Shown here: one piece after another, positions 25,192 through 34,459 of the stretch
Layout of the letters: every line of letters begins with the position of its first letter
Numbering within the stretch: position 1 is the stretch's first letter
Assembly: GCA_964409335.1 (NCBI GenBank)
Contig: CAYPCW010000006.1
Location: 6,266 to 70,265 of the forward strand
Origin: JABMOW01 sp964409335
Lineage (GTDB): Bacteria; Fidelibacterota; Marinisomatia; SCGC-AAA003-L08; JACNLC01
Reading direction: 5' to 3'
DNA length: 64,000 nucleotides
Made by a program: the position numbers and the translations under genes
The notes under the pieces: generated by a model
What the model saw: the letters and a program-made list of their open reading frames with translations, nothing else
The model's database searches: none
Told to the model about the DNA's origin: nothing

Positions 25192-25992
25192 TTAAGTATA
25201 ATTTACAATAATACCTGATATTAGTTCAGAAAATTGCTTCTTGACCCGCTGTGTTGTTTCCAGCACCTCCATATGATTTAATGGCTCGGATGTGATACCG
25301 GCTGCAAAATTGGTAAGACAGGAAACCCCCAGAAATTTTAATTGCTGCCGGTTGGCTTCTTCAATTTCAGGAACCGTGGACATCCCGACAGCATCTCCTC
25401 CCAAACGACGCATGTTGGCAATTTCCGAGGGAGTCTCATAAGTGGGTCCTAATGCCCAGCAATAGGTGCCGCATCTTAATACAACCCCTGTGGTGCGAGC
25501 CGCCTTTTTCGCAAATCGGATCATCGACTGATCGTAACATTCAAGCGTAGTACGAATTTTTGGATCACCGGCGCCGTTTCGGAAGGTAAAATCAAAGTGA
25601 CCCTCAATCAGCATTAATTCTCCCACATTCCATTGGGGATTTATACATCCGGCGGCATTGGTGATAATGACCTTGCCACACCCGATCTCTTTAAAGACAC
25701 GAATCGGAAGTGTGACTATTTCCAGTGGATGACCCTCATAATAGTGGAACCTTCCCCGTGCGCAAAAAACAGGGACATCAGATAAATATCCAAATATAAA
25801 TTCGCCTACATGACCGGTCACGGTGGGCTGTGGATAACGGGGTATCTCACTGTACAAAACCGAAATTTTATGAACCAGATGATCTGAAAACTCACTGAGC
25901 CCGGAGCCTAAAACAATTGCAATTGCCGGGGGTTCTGGTATCCGGTTTTGTAAAAATTCTGCGACCTGTTTTTCCATCGGATGTTGGATCAT
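25192..25992 (-). CDS. Purine nucleoside phosphorylase, trimeric type
   Basis: Phosphorolyses purine (deoxy)nucleosides to base and pentose-1-phosphate. Motifs: IAIVLGSGLSEFSDHL (phosphate loop), YPQPTVTGHVGEFIFGYL, FCARGRFHYYEGHPLE, KVIITNAAGCINPQWNVGELMLI, and the base-binding region GTYCWALGPTYETPSEIANMRRLGGDAVGMSTVPE, then TNFAAGI. I prefer ATG at 25992 over GTG at 26001 because AGAG lies 8 nt before the ATG. It follows rlmN by a few bases. The enzyme type (class with guanosine/inosine preference) is by family resemblance. Confidence 0.93.
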   Translation of the reverse strand: MIQHPMEKQVAEFLQNRIPEPPAIAIVLGSGLSEFSDHLVHKISVLYSEIPRYPQPTVTGHVGEFIFGYLSDVPVFCARGRFHYYEGHPLEIVTLPIRVFKEIGCGKVIITNAAGCINPQWNVGELMLIEGHFDFTFRNGAGDPKIRTTLECYDQSMIRFAKKAARTTGVVLRCGTYCWALGPTYETPSEIANMRRLGGDAVGMSTVPEIEEANRQQLKFLGVSCLTNFAAGITSEPLNHMEVLETTQRVKKQFSELISGIIVNYT

Positions 25993-26004
25993 TGATGACA
26001 CTCT

Positions 26005-27120
26005 TTAGACCGACGCCGACGCAATTTCTGCGTGTGAACGGGTCGCCAGTTGTCCACAGGCGGCCTCAATATCGATCCCTTTACTCTGTCTCACCAGAAC
26101 CCGGTAGATGTCCCGGTAATCGGTAAGAATGCGGGCGAAATCATTCACCGTTTGTTCCGGGGGACGGTGATAAACCCCTCCCGATGCATTAAATGGAATG
26201 ATATTCACCTTGCAATCAATCCCCTTGAGCAGGCGAGCCAGTCGTTGGGCGTCTTCCGGCGAATCGTTTACCCCCTGTAACAGTACATATTCAAACATTA
26301 CCTGCCGTCCGGGCAATTCTGAGTACGCCCGGCCCGCTCGGATCAAATCATGGATTCCCCATTTTTGGTTGATTGGCATCAGCCTTAACCGGGTTGGATC
26401 ATCGGCTGCATTCAGCGAAATTGCCAGTTTGAATTTCCGGTGTTCACGAATGAACTGTTCGATTTTGGGGAGGATCCCTGCCGTTGAAATCGTGATCCGG
26501 TTCGACGCCAGACCGAATCCCCTCTGATGGTGAAAAATATCCGATGCCGTGATTACATTTGTATAGTTCAAAAAAGGTTCGCCCATCCCCATAAATACAA
26601 CATTGGAAATGGGCTGCTGCACCTGAGCCCGGACGTGGATCAACTGATCTACAATTTCACCAGCGGTCAGGTTTCTTGACAAGCCCATGTGCCCGGTTGC
26701 ACAAAAATCACACCCCACATTGCATCCAACCTGTGCGGACAAACAAACCGTATGCCGGCGTCCGTCAATAATGCTCACGGATTCAATAAATAAATCATCC
26801 CGGGTTCGAAACAAAAACTTTTGGGTGGGTTCGTGTTGCGAGGATGAAATGTGCACCATGGATAAGGTTTGGAAAATATAATTTTCTGACAGATGATCTC
26901 GAAAGGATTTTCGAATATTCACCATTTTTACCGGATCAGAAAGACCGTGCTTATACAGCCATTCAAACAATTGTGTACCCCTGAACCGGGATTCGCCCTG
27001 ACGGATACACCAAGTCTGTAGTTCCGGCTCGGACAATCCTTTCAGGGATGGTCTTCTGATCGTGGATTCCTGATGCATTGCATTCACAAGTGCCGCCTCT
27101 ATGTTCATCTTATTCACCAT
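26005..27120 (-). CDS. rlmN: 23S rRNA (adenine-2503) / tRNA methyltransferase RlmN
   Basis: A 371-residue radical SAM enzyme that makes 2-methyladenosine at A2503 of 23S rRNA (and A37 of some tRNAs). The 4Fe-4S motif is CNVGCDFC within CLSAQVGCNVGCDFCATG; the SAM-binding GMGEPFLNY and ITISTAGILPKI follow. The C-terminal catalytic Cys lies in DIEAACGQL and the other in the radical SAM core. The N-terminal accessory domain (FRGTQLFEWLYKHG) is intact. Several in-frame starts exist in the first 15 codons; none has a clear ribosome binding site, so the start is uncertain. Divergent to moxR with a 95-bp gap. Confidence 0.95.
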   Translation of the reverse strand: MVNKMNIEAALVNAMHQESTIRRPSLKGLSEPELQTWCIRQGESRFRGTQLFEWLYKHGLSDPVKMVNIRKSFRDHLSENYIFQTLSMVHISSSQHEPTQKFLFRTRDDLFIESVSIIDGRRHTVCLSAQVGCNVGCDFCATGHMGLSRNLTAGEIVDQLIHVRAQVQQPISNVVFMGMGEPFLNYTNVITASDIFHHQRGFGLASNRITISTAGILPKIEQFIREHRKFKLAISLNAADDPTRLRLMPINQKWGIHDLIRAGRAYSELPGRQVMFEYVLLQGVNDSPEDAQRLARLLKGIDCKVNIIPFNASGGVYHRPPEQTVNDFARILTDYRDIYRVLVRQSKGIDIEAACGQLATRSHAEIASASV

Positions 27121-27215
27121 AGAATATTACATGAATTTTTTGGGAACCACAAGAAATTTAATTGTCCTCTGATCGGAGTCCTCATAGATTCTCCGTCTAA
27201 AATCAATAGGAAAGT

Positions 27216-28202
27216 ATGAATAATCTCCAGCTGGTTGAAAAATTACATCAAAGAAAGAATGATATATATAATGAGATCGGGAAAGTCATTATCGGACAAA
27301 ATTCTATCATTGAACATCTGTTTATTGCGCTTCTCTGCCAGGGACATATTTTGCTGGAGGGAGTGCCTGGATTGGCCAAAACCCTCCTCATTAAAACACT
27401 GGCAGATGTCCTGGAACTTAAATTTAACCGGATTCAGTTTACGCCTGATCTGATGCCCTCGGATATCACCGGTACCGAGATCATTGAACAGGACAGTGAG
27501 CAGGGTAAGCGGGTGTTTAAATTTTTCAGGGGTCCGGTGTTTGCAAATATCATACTCGCCGATGAAATCAACCGAACCCCTCCGAAAACGCAATCTGCAC
27601 TCCTGGAAGCCATGCAGGAGCATAAAGTCACAGCCAGCGGGACGACATACACATTGGAAGAACCATTTTTCGTGCTCGCCACCCAGAATCCCATTGAACA
27701 GGAGGGTACCTACCCCCTTCCTGAGGCGCAACTGGACAGATTTATGTTTAATCTGAAGATTGATTATCCCTCATTCAAAGAAGAAATGGAAATTGTGAAA
27801 TCTACAACGGGACTGAAATCGGTGGAGCTTCAACATGTGGTGGGCAGAAGCGAACTTGCTCAGTTTCAGGAATTGGTAAAAAATATCCCCGTGGCTGACA
27901 ATGTGATTGAATTTGCGGTAAATACCGTCACCAATACCCGGCCCAAAAACGGGTCATCTCCCAAATTCGTGAAAGACTGGCTGGAGTGGGGCGCGGGACC
28001 GAGAGCCAGTACCTATCTGATCCTTGGGGCGAAAGCCCTGGCTGTTATTGATGGCAGAACCACACCCGATGTATCCGACGTGAAAAAACTAGTCAAACCG
28101 GTATTGAGACACCGGGTTATCACTAACTTTAATGCAGAAGCCGACAACATTAATACGGATGACATTTTAGAAAAACTGATGGATCACCTGTCCGCTAAAT
28201 AA
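27216..28202 (+). CDS. MoxR-family AAA+ ATPase
   Basis: A 328-residue chaperone-like ATPase. Walker A is LEGVPGLAKTLLIKT, Walker B NIILADEINRTPPKTQSALLEAMQE, sensor 1 FVLATQNPIEQEGTYPLPEAQLDRFMFNL (MoxR signature). The C-terminal lid follows (about 240-325). MoxR proteins work with a DUF58/von Willebrand partner in assembling or activating other proteins; the next gene is such a partner. AGGAAAG lies just before the ATG. Confidence 0.95.
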   Translation: MNNLQLVEKLHQRKNDIYNEIGKVIIGQNSIIEHLFIALLCQGHILLEGVPGLAKTLLIKTLADVLELKFNRIQFTPDLMPSDITGTEIIEQDSEQGKRVFKFFRGPVFANIILADEINRTPPKTQSALLEAMQEHKVTASGTTYTLEEPFFVLATQNPIEQEGTYPLPEAQLDRFMFNLKIDYPSFKEEMEIVKSTTGLKSVELQHVVGRSELAQFQELVKNIPVADNVIEFAVNTVTNTRPKNGSSPKFVKDWLEWGAGPRASTYLILGAKALAVIDGRTTPDVSDVKKLVKPVLRHRVITNFNAEADNINTDDILEKLMDHLSAK

Positions 28203-28225
28203 TCGCCCAAAAATCTTCGTACACC

Positions 28226-29119
28226 GTGGATAAAACACAATATCTGACCCCGTCAATCATTTCCCGACTGGATAATCTCTCCTTAAAAGCGAGATTGGTG
28301 GTGGAGGGATTCATTGTGGGTCAGCATAAAAGTCCATATCACGGATTTTCAGTCGAATTTTCTGAACACCGGTCATACGGTCCGGGGGATGAGATCCGGC
28401 ATATCGACTGGAAATTATGGGGAAAAACAGATCGCTATTTTGTCAAACAGTTCGAAGAGGAAACAAACCTCCGGTCATATCTGCTGGTAGATCAATCCCG
28501 GTCTATGAGTTTTGCATCTGCGGGTGTCGCCAAACTTGAGTATGCCCGGATTCTTTCTGCAGCTCTGGCGTATCTCATGCTAAAACAGCAGGACGCCGTG
28601 GGTCTGTCCTTATTTGATTCTGAAGTACGGTCATATATCCCTCCAAAATCAAAAACCAGTCATCTGAATGTGATCCTCAGTCAGCTGGATAAAATTCAGC
28701 CGGGACCCGAGACGGACATTGCACCGATCCTCCACCGTACTGCCGAAGTGATCAGTAAACGCGGGTTAATTATTCTAATATCCGACCTGTTTGATGATCC
28801 CGATGAAATTATGTCCGGGATCAAACATTTTCGTCATAAAGGACATGAGGTTATCCTTTTTCATATTTTAGATCCGTTGGAACTGACCCTTGATTTTTCT
28901 GACCGAACGCTATTCCGGGACATGGAAACCGGTGAAGAACTTATTACCGAACCCATTCATATTAAAAAAGATTACCAGCAGAACATGCGGTATTTCTGTG
29001 ATTATATGCAGAATCAGTGCCGGCAGAACCGGGTGGACTATCTCCGGCTGGTCACGGACCAACCCCTGGATCTCGCATTGACGGAATATCTCATCAAACG
29101 GAAAAAAATCGGGGGATAG
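28226..29119 (+). CDS. DUF58 protein with von Willebrand-type domain
   Basis: A 297-residue cytoplasmic protein with LKARLVVEGFIVGQHKSPYHGFSVEF then EHRSYGPGDEIRHIDWKLW, the DUF58 signature, followed by a vWA-like fold with LLVDQSRSMSFASAG (a DxSxS-type metal site). It forms a pair with MoxR, 23 nt upstream, typical of this gene couple; batA/batD-type membrane partners are not next to it here. GTG start at 28226 without a visible ribosome binding site. Confidence 0.92.
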   Translation: MDKTQYLTPSIISRLDNLSLKARLVVEGFIVGQHKSPYHGFSVEFSEHRSYGPGDEIRHIDWKLWGKTDRYFVKQFEEETNLRSYLLVDQSRSMSFASAGVAKLEYARILSAALAYLMLKQQDAVGLSLFDSEVRSYIPPKSKTSHLNVILSQLDKIQPGPETDIAPILHRTAEVISKRGLIILISDLFDDPDEIMSGIKHFRHKGHEVILFHILDPLELTLDFSDRTLFRDMETGEELITEPIHIKKDYQQNMRYFCDYMQNQCRQNRVDYLRLVTDQPLDLALTEYLIKRKKIGG

Positions 29120-29130
29120 GTACCCGGAAT

Positions 29131-29162
29131 AAAAAAGGGGCAGATGATCTACCCCCTTTTAA
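29131..29162. terminator. Bidirectional intrinsic terminator between convergent genes
   Basis: AAAAGGGG and CCCCTTTT arms, with an inner AGAT/ATCT pairing, close a hairpin with A-tract and T-tract on either side. It lies between the stop of the DUF58 gene (plus) and the stop of the TPR lipoprotein gene (minus) and can serve both. Confidence 0.75.
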
Positions 29163-29178
29163 TACGGATTAAATGCGG

Positions 29179-30240
29179 TTATTTCATCATGCTTTCAACG
29201 GCAGGGATAAATATTAAGTCCATCTGTTCTTTCAGTTTTTTCATCTCGCCCACGGCCTCCCCTGCTCCGGTATCTGCTGTTTCTAAATCTAATGCCTGCT
29301 GAAAATATTCCCGGGCTTGAACCGTTAAGATGCGGGCTTTTTTAAAATTATCGTAGATTCCCTGAAGCGCCGCCTGATCCCGAACTTCCATGCCAGACAC
29401 TTCGTTAAACCGGTCTCTTCCCTGGTTGAAATCATTCAAAGCAAGCCTCTGGTACAACACACCAATGTTATAATAGATATCCGAATCATACGGGTTAGAT
29501 TTCAGTACCTTCATAGAATAATCGATCGCCTGTTGATATTCATCCAGATCAATGTATAAAAAGATGAGTTTTTTCATGATCGGCGCGGGCTTTGAGGACA
29601 GCTCTGCTGCCTTTAGATAATAGTTTATTGCTTGTTGCTTATCGCCGTTGATGCCGGCAATATTTCCGGCTGTGATGAGCGCCTGTCCATCCGCGGGATC
29701 TAACTGAAGCGCCTTGTCAATGAGGGATTTTGCCTGCGTTAAATCGTCCATCTCAATGTAAACTGCTGCCAGGGTCCCGTAGGTTCTTCCTTTCGCCGGG
29801 TCAATCTTTGAAGCCAGTTGAAATGCCTCAATCGCCTTGTCCATATTTTTGTCGGAATACGCCTGAACCCCATTATTAAATGCACTGCTCCATTCCTGCT
29901 CGCGATAAATCTCTACTGCCTGCCCGACGGTACTGATAAGTTTATCTTCATAGACGATCGGACTTTCAAGTTTTTGGTCCGGATTTCTTTTCATGGCTTC
30001 ATCAAACATCTCGGCCATTTTTTCGTATTTCTTTTGTTTGAGATAGACATCAACGGCAAGAACATATGGCACCAGCGCGTTTTGCGGTTCAACCTGCAAC
30101 GCTTTCAGTCCGTTTTCCTCAGCCTTGGAAAGGTTCCCCTCTTGGACATACATTTTTAGGGATGTAAATTCCGGACTGTTGCATGCAACCATGAACAGCA
30201 GTAAAAATCCGGATAAAATTTTTGTGATATTGACCTTCAT
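29179..30240 (-). CDS. TPR-repeat lipoprotein
   Basis: A 353-residue lipoprotein (signal MKVNITKILSGFLLLFMVAC, Cys20) made of tetratricopeptide repeats: units begin near residues 24, 60, 120 (AFNNGVQAYSDKNMDKAIEAF), 152 (GRTYGTLAAVYIEMDDLTQAK), 188 (ALITAGNIAGINGDKQQAINYY), 222 and 256 (SDIYYNIGVLYQRLALND). It is a periplasmic or outer-membrane-facing scaffold; the partner is unknown. It is just downstream of the PfkB kinase gene on the same strand, a link without obvious meaning. Confidence 0.88.
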   Translation of the reverse strand: MKVNITKILSGFLLLFMVACNSPEFTSLKMYVQEGNLSKAEENGLKALQVEPQNALVPYVLAVDVYLKQKKYEKMAEMFDEAMKRNPDQKLESPIVYEDKLISTVGQAVEIYREQEWSSAFNNGVQAYSDKNMDKAIEAFQLASKIDPAKGRTYGTLAAVYIEMDDLTQAKSLIDKALQLDPADGQALITAGNIAGINGDKQQAINYYLKAAELSSKPAPIMKKLIFLYIDLDEYQQAIDYSMKVLKSNPYDSDIYYNIGVLYQRLALNDFNQGRDRFNEVSGMEVRDQAALQGIYDNFKKARILTVQAREYFQQALDLETADTGAGEAVGEMKKLKEQMDLIFIPAVESMMK

Positions 30241-30258
30241 TGATACTCCTATAAATAT

Positions 30259-31173
30259 TTATTCAGTTGATGCTGTCTGCATCAGTTGGGTAATAACCTC
30301 CCGTCTTTCCTGAACCGAACCGGGTGTTGCAGACAATATTCCTTCAAGACCAAAACATTCAACGGTGAATGACGCAACTGCCGCTGCCGTGATTACCGCA
30401 TTTTCAAGGTCATCCATACCAAAACAGGATAAATGACCGATCAAACCCCCGGCAAACGTGTCTCCCGCACCGGTAGGGTCCGCCACTTTTACATAGGGAT
30501 AAATGGGGATATGGATAATCTTCCCATGGTGCGAGAGTAACGCCCCTTTCGATCCCTGTTTAATCACCACTGCCTCAGGTCCCATTTGGGTTAATACACC
30601 GGCGGCGGCGGCCAGATCCCGAACGCCGGTTAATTGGACCGCTTCTTCATCGTTCAATAGAAAAATATTAACCCGCTTCAGAACCATTTTCAGTTTGTCC
30701 ACATTCCGGTCAATCCACAGATTCATCGTATCACAGATCACCAGTTCAGCCTGAGGGACCAATGCAGAAACGGAAATTTGAAGATCCGGCTGGATATTCC
30801 CTAAAAAAACAAAAGGCGTATCCCGGTGGTCATTCATGATTTCCGGATGAAAAGAGGCAAAAACGCCCAGTTCGGTAAACAGGGTTTCACGCCTGGAAAA
30901 ATCATCGCTGTATCGGGCGCCCCACCTGAATGTCCTTCCAACCGCGACCTGAACATTGGTTACATCGATTCCCCGGGATCGCAGCATACTCCAACCGGCA
31001 GGTGGAAAATCATCGCCCACCACACCCACCAGACGCACGGGCGCGAACAATGATGCGGCAACTGAAAAATAGGTCGCAGACCCACCCAAAATGTCCTCAA
31101 ACCGGCCAGAATGGGTTTCGAGTGAATCAAGTGCGATGGATCCAACGGCAAGTATGGGTTTTGCTTCATTCAT
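30259..31173 (-). CDS. PfkB-family carbohydrate/nucleoside kinase
   Basis: A 304-residue sugar kinase of the ribokinase superfamily. The anion-hole and catalytic-base motif is VKVADPTGAGDTFAGGLIGHL; the N-terminal GSIALDSLETHSGRFEDILGGSATYFSVAASLF has the GG signature. The second signature region includes LNDEEAVQLTG. The closest type by eye is the adenosine kinase/ribokinase branch with short N-terminus (SIALD), but the substrate cannot be set from sequence. Confidence 0.9.
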   Translation of the reverse strand: MNEAKPILAVGSIALDSLETHSGRFEDILGGSATYFSVAASLFAPVRLVGVVGDDFPPAGWSMLRSRGIDVTNVQVAVGRTFRWGARYSDDFSRRETLFTELGVFASFHPEIMNDHRDTPFVFLGNIQPDLQISVSALVPQAELVICDTMNLWIDRNVDKLKMVLKRVNIFLLNDEEAVQLTGVRDLAAAAGVLTQMGPEAVVIKQGSKGALLSHHGKIIHIPIYPYVKVADPTGAGDTFAGGLIGHLSCFGMDDLENAVITAAAVASFTVECFGLEGILSATPGSVQERREVITQLMQTASTE

Positions 31174-31250
31174 GAGATGTCTATTTTACTCTGCTTCTCT
31201 TATTAAAACCAAGTTGGATTACGTTTGCAAAGCCGTCTTAAATTGAATTC

Positions 31251-31778
31251 ATGGGACACATGGAATTTTGTTCGAATTGTGGTGAAAAGAATGTTTTCAG
31301 CCACCGTGATGGACGGGAACGGTTTCATTGTACCCGCTGCGGAACCATTCACTATGAAAATCCAAAACCCACCGCAACACTGATTTGTCCCCAGGATAAT
31401 AGCATTCTTCTGGTGAAGCGTGCCTTCGAACCGGCAAAGGGCGGCTGGAGTTTACCCGGCGGATTCATCGAATTGAACGAAACCGTCGAAAATGCGGCTG
31501 CGCGTGAATTAAAAGAAGAAACGATGCTGGATGGAACCGTCGCCCATGTGCTGGGGCACTGCTCGCATTTTAATACCGTTTTCGGAGATGTTCTGCTTAT
31601 CGGGTTGGTGATGGATATTGAAGATTATTCCTCAATCACACCAGGAGATGACGCCTCTGAAGCCCAGTTTTTCCCTGTCGGGAATCTGCCTCAAATGGCA
31701 TTTTATTGCCATGACAAGATCGTGGAAAAATACCGGCGCTGGCGGAAACAAATCGTTCAACCAGGCCGGGTTTTATGA
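31251..31778 (+). CDS. Nudix hydrolase with N-terminal zinc ribbon
   Basis: A 175-residue protein: residues 5-35 form a zinc ribbon (CSNCGEKNVFSH then CTRCG), followed by ENPKPTATLICPQDNSILLVKRA and a complete Nudix box, GGFIELNETVENAAARELKE then ET. This pattern is typical of NADH-type or ADP-ribose-type small Nudix enzymes; the substrate is undetermined. Its stop overlaps the next start as ATGA. Confidence 0.88.
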   Translation: MGHMEFCSNCGEKNVFSHRDGRERFHCTRCGTIHYENPKPTATLICPQDNSILLVKRAFEPAKGGWSLPGGFIELNETVENAAARELKEETMLDGTVAHVLGHCSHFNTVFGDVLLIGLVMDIEDYSSITPGDDASEAQFFPVGNLPQMAFYCHDKIVEKYRRWRKQIVQPGRVL

Positions 31779-32200
31779 AGATACTTGTCCTGCACGGACC
31801 GAATATGAACCTGATCGGTTTGCGATCGGCAAAATCCGGGACACATGTAACCCTGGATAAGATCGACCGGGCATTGCGCCGCCAGGTACGGAATCGTGAG
31901 ACCAGCCTGAAGATTCTGCAAACCCATAATGAGGCCAAAGCAGTGACGTTTCTCCACCGAAACCGAAACCTTGCAGACGGTCTGCTCATTTCACCGGAAT
32001 CATGGCACACCGGCGCATTTACTCTCGCCGATACATTATCCCTGATAAACATTCCATTTATTACGGTTTCGTTTAAAAAACCTAAAGCCACACTTTTTCA
32101 TGGGATTCATGCAGTCGTCAATGACGATCCCGTTGCAGCTTATGAGAAAGCAATAGTGGAAATGAAGCGGTTTTTAGATGGAAAAGATTCAAAAATATAA
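31775..32200 (+). CDS. Divergent type II 3-dehydroquinate dehydratase-like protein
   Basis: A 141-residue protein of AroQ length and layout: LVLHGPNMNLIGLR at the start, ILQTHNEAKAVTFLHRN in the middle, ADGLLISPESWHTGAFTLADTLSLINIPFITVSF later. Several active-site positions of AroQ are changed: the family LNGPN Asn is His, the loop after GxR lacks the Tyr/Phe, NPGA(Y/L)-H is SPESWHTG, and the EVHLSN His is replaced (TVSFKK). The enzyme reaction in the shikimate path is therefore doubtful, and it may have a different role. Translation is coupled to the Nudix gene by a 4-nt overlap. Confidence 0.7.
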   Translation: MKILVLHGPNMNLIGLRSAKSGTHVTLDKIDRALRRQVRNRETSLKILQTHNEAKAVTFLHRNRNLADGLLISPESWHTGAFTLADTLSLINIPFITVSFKKPKATLFHGIHAVVNDDPVAAYEKAIVEMKRFLDGKDSKI

Positions 32201-32232
32201 AATCGGAAGCGCCTGCAGAGGCAGCGAACAGG

Positions 32233-33333
32233 TCATACGTTAAATTTAAAAAAGATCACATCCCCGTCTTTAACGATGTAGGATTTACCTTCCTGTCGAA
32301 TCTTGCCGGATTCCTTCAGCGCCATCTCAGAATGATATTGCATAAGATCAGTGAAATGATATATTTCCGCTTTGATAAATCCGCGCTGAAAATCAGTGTG
32401 GATTTCACCGGCTGCCATGGGTGCGGAATACCCTTTCGGGATGGTCCATGCACGTACTTCTTTGTCGCCGGCCGTGAAAAAGGTCTCGAGTCCCAACAGA
32501 CGATATGCAGAATGGATCAATTTATCCAGGCCAGGCTCTGCGAGGTGATATTCCTCCATGAATAATTGACGGTCATCACCGTCCAGTTGAGCAATCTCGG
32601 CTTCAATATTTCCACAGAGACGAACGGCAGTATTTCCTTCATTTTCTGCGAAATCGAACAAACGCTGTACCGGTTCGCTTCGAGTCATCGATTGAATTTC
32701 CGATTCATCTACGTTCGCTACATACAAAATGGGTTTCTGTGTTAGTAAAAACATGTGCCGCAAATTTTCGGTCATCTCGGGTTCCAGAGGGATATTTCGC
32801 ACCATTTTACCCTCATTCATATACGGGATGATATGCTCAAGAGCATCCAGTTCCTTCCGGCTGTCTTTATCCCCTATCCGCACGGATTTCCGCACTTTGA
32901 CCCGTCGTTTCTCTACTGAATCGAGGTCGCGAAGAAGCAGTTCCATTTCGATGATCTCTGCATCTCTTACGGGATTGATACTGCCCTCCACATGGGTGAC
33001 ATTATCGTCATTAAAACACCGGATCACATGAACGATGGCAGAGACATTGCGGATATGCGATAGAAACTGATTCCCCAGTCCTTCGCCCTTACTGGCTCCT
33101 TTGACCAACCCTGCAATATCTACAAATTCAACTGTGGCAGGAGTGATCTTTGCCGGATTGATGAATGCCGATATCTGTTCGAGCCTGACATCCGGAACTT
33201 CGACGATACCCACGTTGGGGTCAATGGTGCAGAACGGATAGTTTTCCGCCGGAATTTCTGATGCCGTGAGTGCGTTAAATATCGTGGATTTTCCCACGTT
33301 TGGCAGTCCCACGATACCGCATTGCAAAGCCAT
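32233..33333 (-). CDS. ychF: Redox-regulated ATPase/GTPase YchF
   Basis: A 366-residue translation-associated OBG-like NTPase that favours ATP. P-loop GLPNVGKSTIFNALT, switch region EFVDIAGLVKGASKGEGLGNQFL, G4-like NVDE in LYVANVDESE (the non-canonical motif of YchF), coiled coil at about 130-205, and the C-terminal TGS/ACR domain FFTAGDKEVRAWTIPKGYSAPMAAGEIHTDFQRGFIKAE. Ribosome-binding stress factor in cells. It ends convergent to the AroQ-like gene. Confidence 0.97.
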   Translation of the reverse strand: MALQCGIVGLPNVGKSTIFNALTASEIPAENYPFCTIDPNVGIVEVPDVRLEQISAFINPAKITPATVEFVDIAGLVKGASKGEGLGNQFLSHIRNVSAIVHVIRCFNDDNVTHVEGSINPVRDAEIIEMELLLRDLDSVEKRRVKVRKSVRIGDKDSRKELDALEHIIPYMNEGKMVRNIPLEPEMTENLRHMFLLTQKPILYVANVDESEIQSMTRSEPVQRLFDFAENEGNTAVRLCGNIEAEIAQLDGDDRQLFMEEYHLAEPGLDKLIHSAYRLLGLETFFTAGDKEVRAWTIPKGYSAPMAAGEIHTDFQRGFIKAEIYHFTDLMQYHSEMALKESGKIRQEGKSYIVKDGDVIFFKFNV

Positions 33334-33715
33334 AATGCTCCTGTTGGTTTACGATGAATGATAGTCGGTTGATTTAATGTTATACAGCCTGTGAAATTTA
33401 CTCAGACGGAAATCGATTTCAGATGAAAAACGGTTGATAGGGAAAATTGAGCGGTCCGATCATTAAATGAAATACAGGTAAATATGTAAAATAACCGTAA
33501 CTAATATCCGCCGGATGAATTTATGGCAAAAAGTATTTTTAATAGTATATCTACCTGATCGGCAGTCTCATGAATATGGAGACAGTTTTGTCTGCATTCA
33601 GCAGACAATTATTTTCAGTAATTTTTCCCGGGCAGCGTGTTCTCCTCATAAGAATCGGCGGCTGCGTGCTTCCCAATCAGTGATCTCTATTGCACATTCG
33701 TTCGCCGGGATGTCT
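33334..33715. other. Intergenic region between ychF and the MscS-type gene
   Basis: About 380 bases. It should hold the ychF promoter. An 83-codon plus-strand frame (33515-33766) overlaps the MscS gene end and has no protein-like features. No RNA gene or terminator recognised. Confidence 0.45.
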
Positions 33716-34459
33716 TCATCGCTCAATCACCAGTCCGGGGATTTCACGTTGAATATGATCCCGTAACGATGGAAAAAAGTCCCGTTCCAGTGCATACACC
33801 GTCACTTCAAACTGATACCGACCCTCCCGCTCTGATACCCAATCCACAACAGGCGGTTTCCGAACCGATGACCAGGCGCAATTCAGGATCGCAAGTGTCA
33901 ATTCGCGGGTCGCATGATTCGCAGGTCCCGTCTTAATCAGGCTGAGGGTAAATGCATCTGCTTTCCACCGTTCTGATTCACTGAACCGTTCCACCGTTCC
34001 CCGCGTGATGGTACTGTAGGGAATGCGGATTTTACGGTGATCCTCCGTTTCAATCTCCAGTGAACGAAACCCCAATTTACGCACGATCCCTTCCAGTTGG
34101 TTGATATGGACTGTATCGTCGATTTCGTAGACATTTTCCGCCCGAAGAAAAATTCCGCTCACATAATCCCGGATAGCAAACCACGCCGACCCTACGAGGA
34201 TAACCAACAGAGCGGCATACAAAATAGTTGAATACAGGGGTTCGTCACCGTAAAATCGGGCAATGATCCATAAAATGATCATAATCAGCACAAAAATCTC
34301 AATGACCGGTTGAATCCGGTGGATTTTATCACTCAACAGTTTATTGGTTTTCACATGAAGAGAATAGCGCCGGAGTGCGTATGTAAAAAACAATGTAAGT
34401 ACTCCCAGGATCATTAATATCTGAACATGGACAATGGGGGGTGATTTCAGAAAATCCAT
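33716..34459 (-). CDS. MscS-family mechanosensitive channel-like protein
   Basis: A 247-residue inner-membrane protein: three membrane segments (about 10-28, 50-66, 77-95), then the beta domain with SGIFLRAENVYEIDDTVHIN and GIVRKLGFRSLEIETEDHRKIRIPYSTI, the hallmark of MscS proteins. It is shorter than E. coli MscS and the pore helix is weakly conserved (ALLVILVGSAWFAIRDYVSG). Its ATG overlaps the stop of the transporter-ATPase gene by one base (TAATG), so they are co-translated. Osmotic adaptation is a fair inference from the pair. Confidence 0.88.
   Translation of the reverse strand: MDFLKSPPIVHVQILMILGVLTLFFTYALRRYSLHVKTNKLLSDKIHRIQPVIEIFVLIMIILWIIARFYGDEPLYSTILYAALLVILVGSAWFAIRDYVSGIFLRAENVYEIDDTVHINQLEGIVRKLGFRSLEIETEDHRKIRIPYSTITRGTVERFSESERWKADAFTLSLIKTGPANHATRELTLAILNCAWSSVRKPPVVDWVSEREGRYQFEVTVYALERDFFPSLRDHIQREIPGLVIER

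Noticed and set aside
33515..33766. 83-codon plus-strand frame upstream of and overlapping the MscS gene end
   Set aside because: Overlaps a real gene on the other strand and has no recognisable composition.
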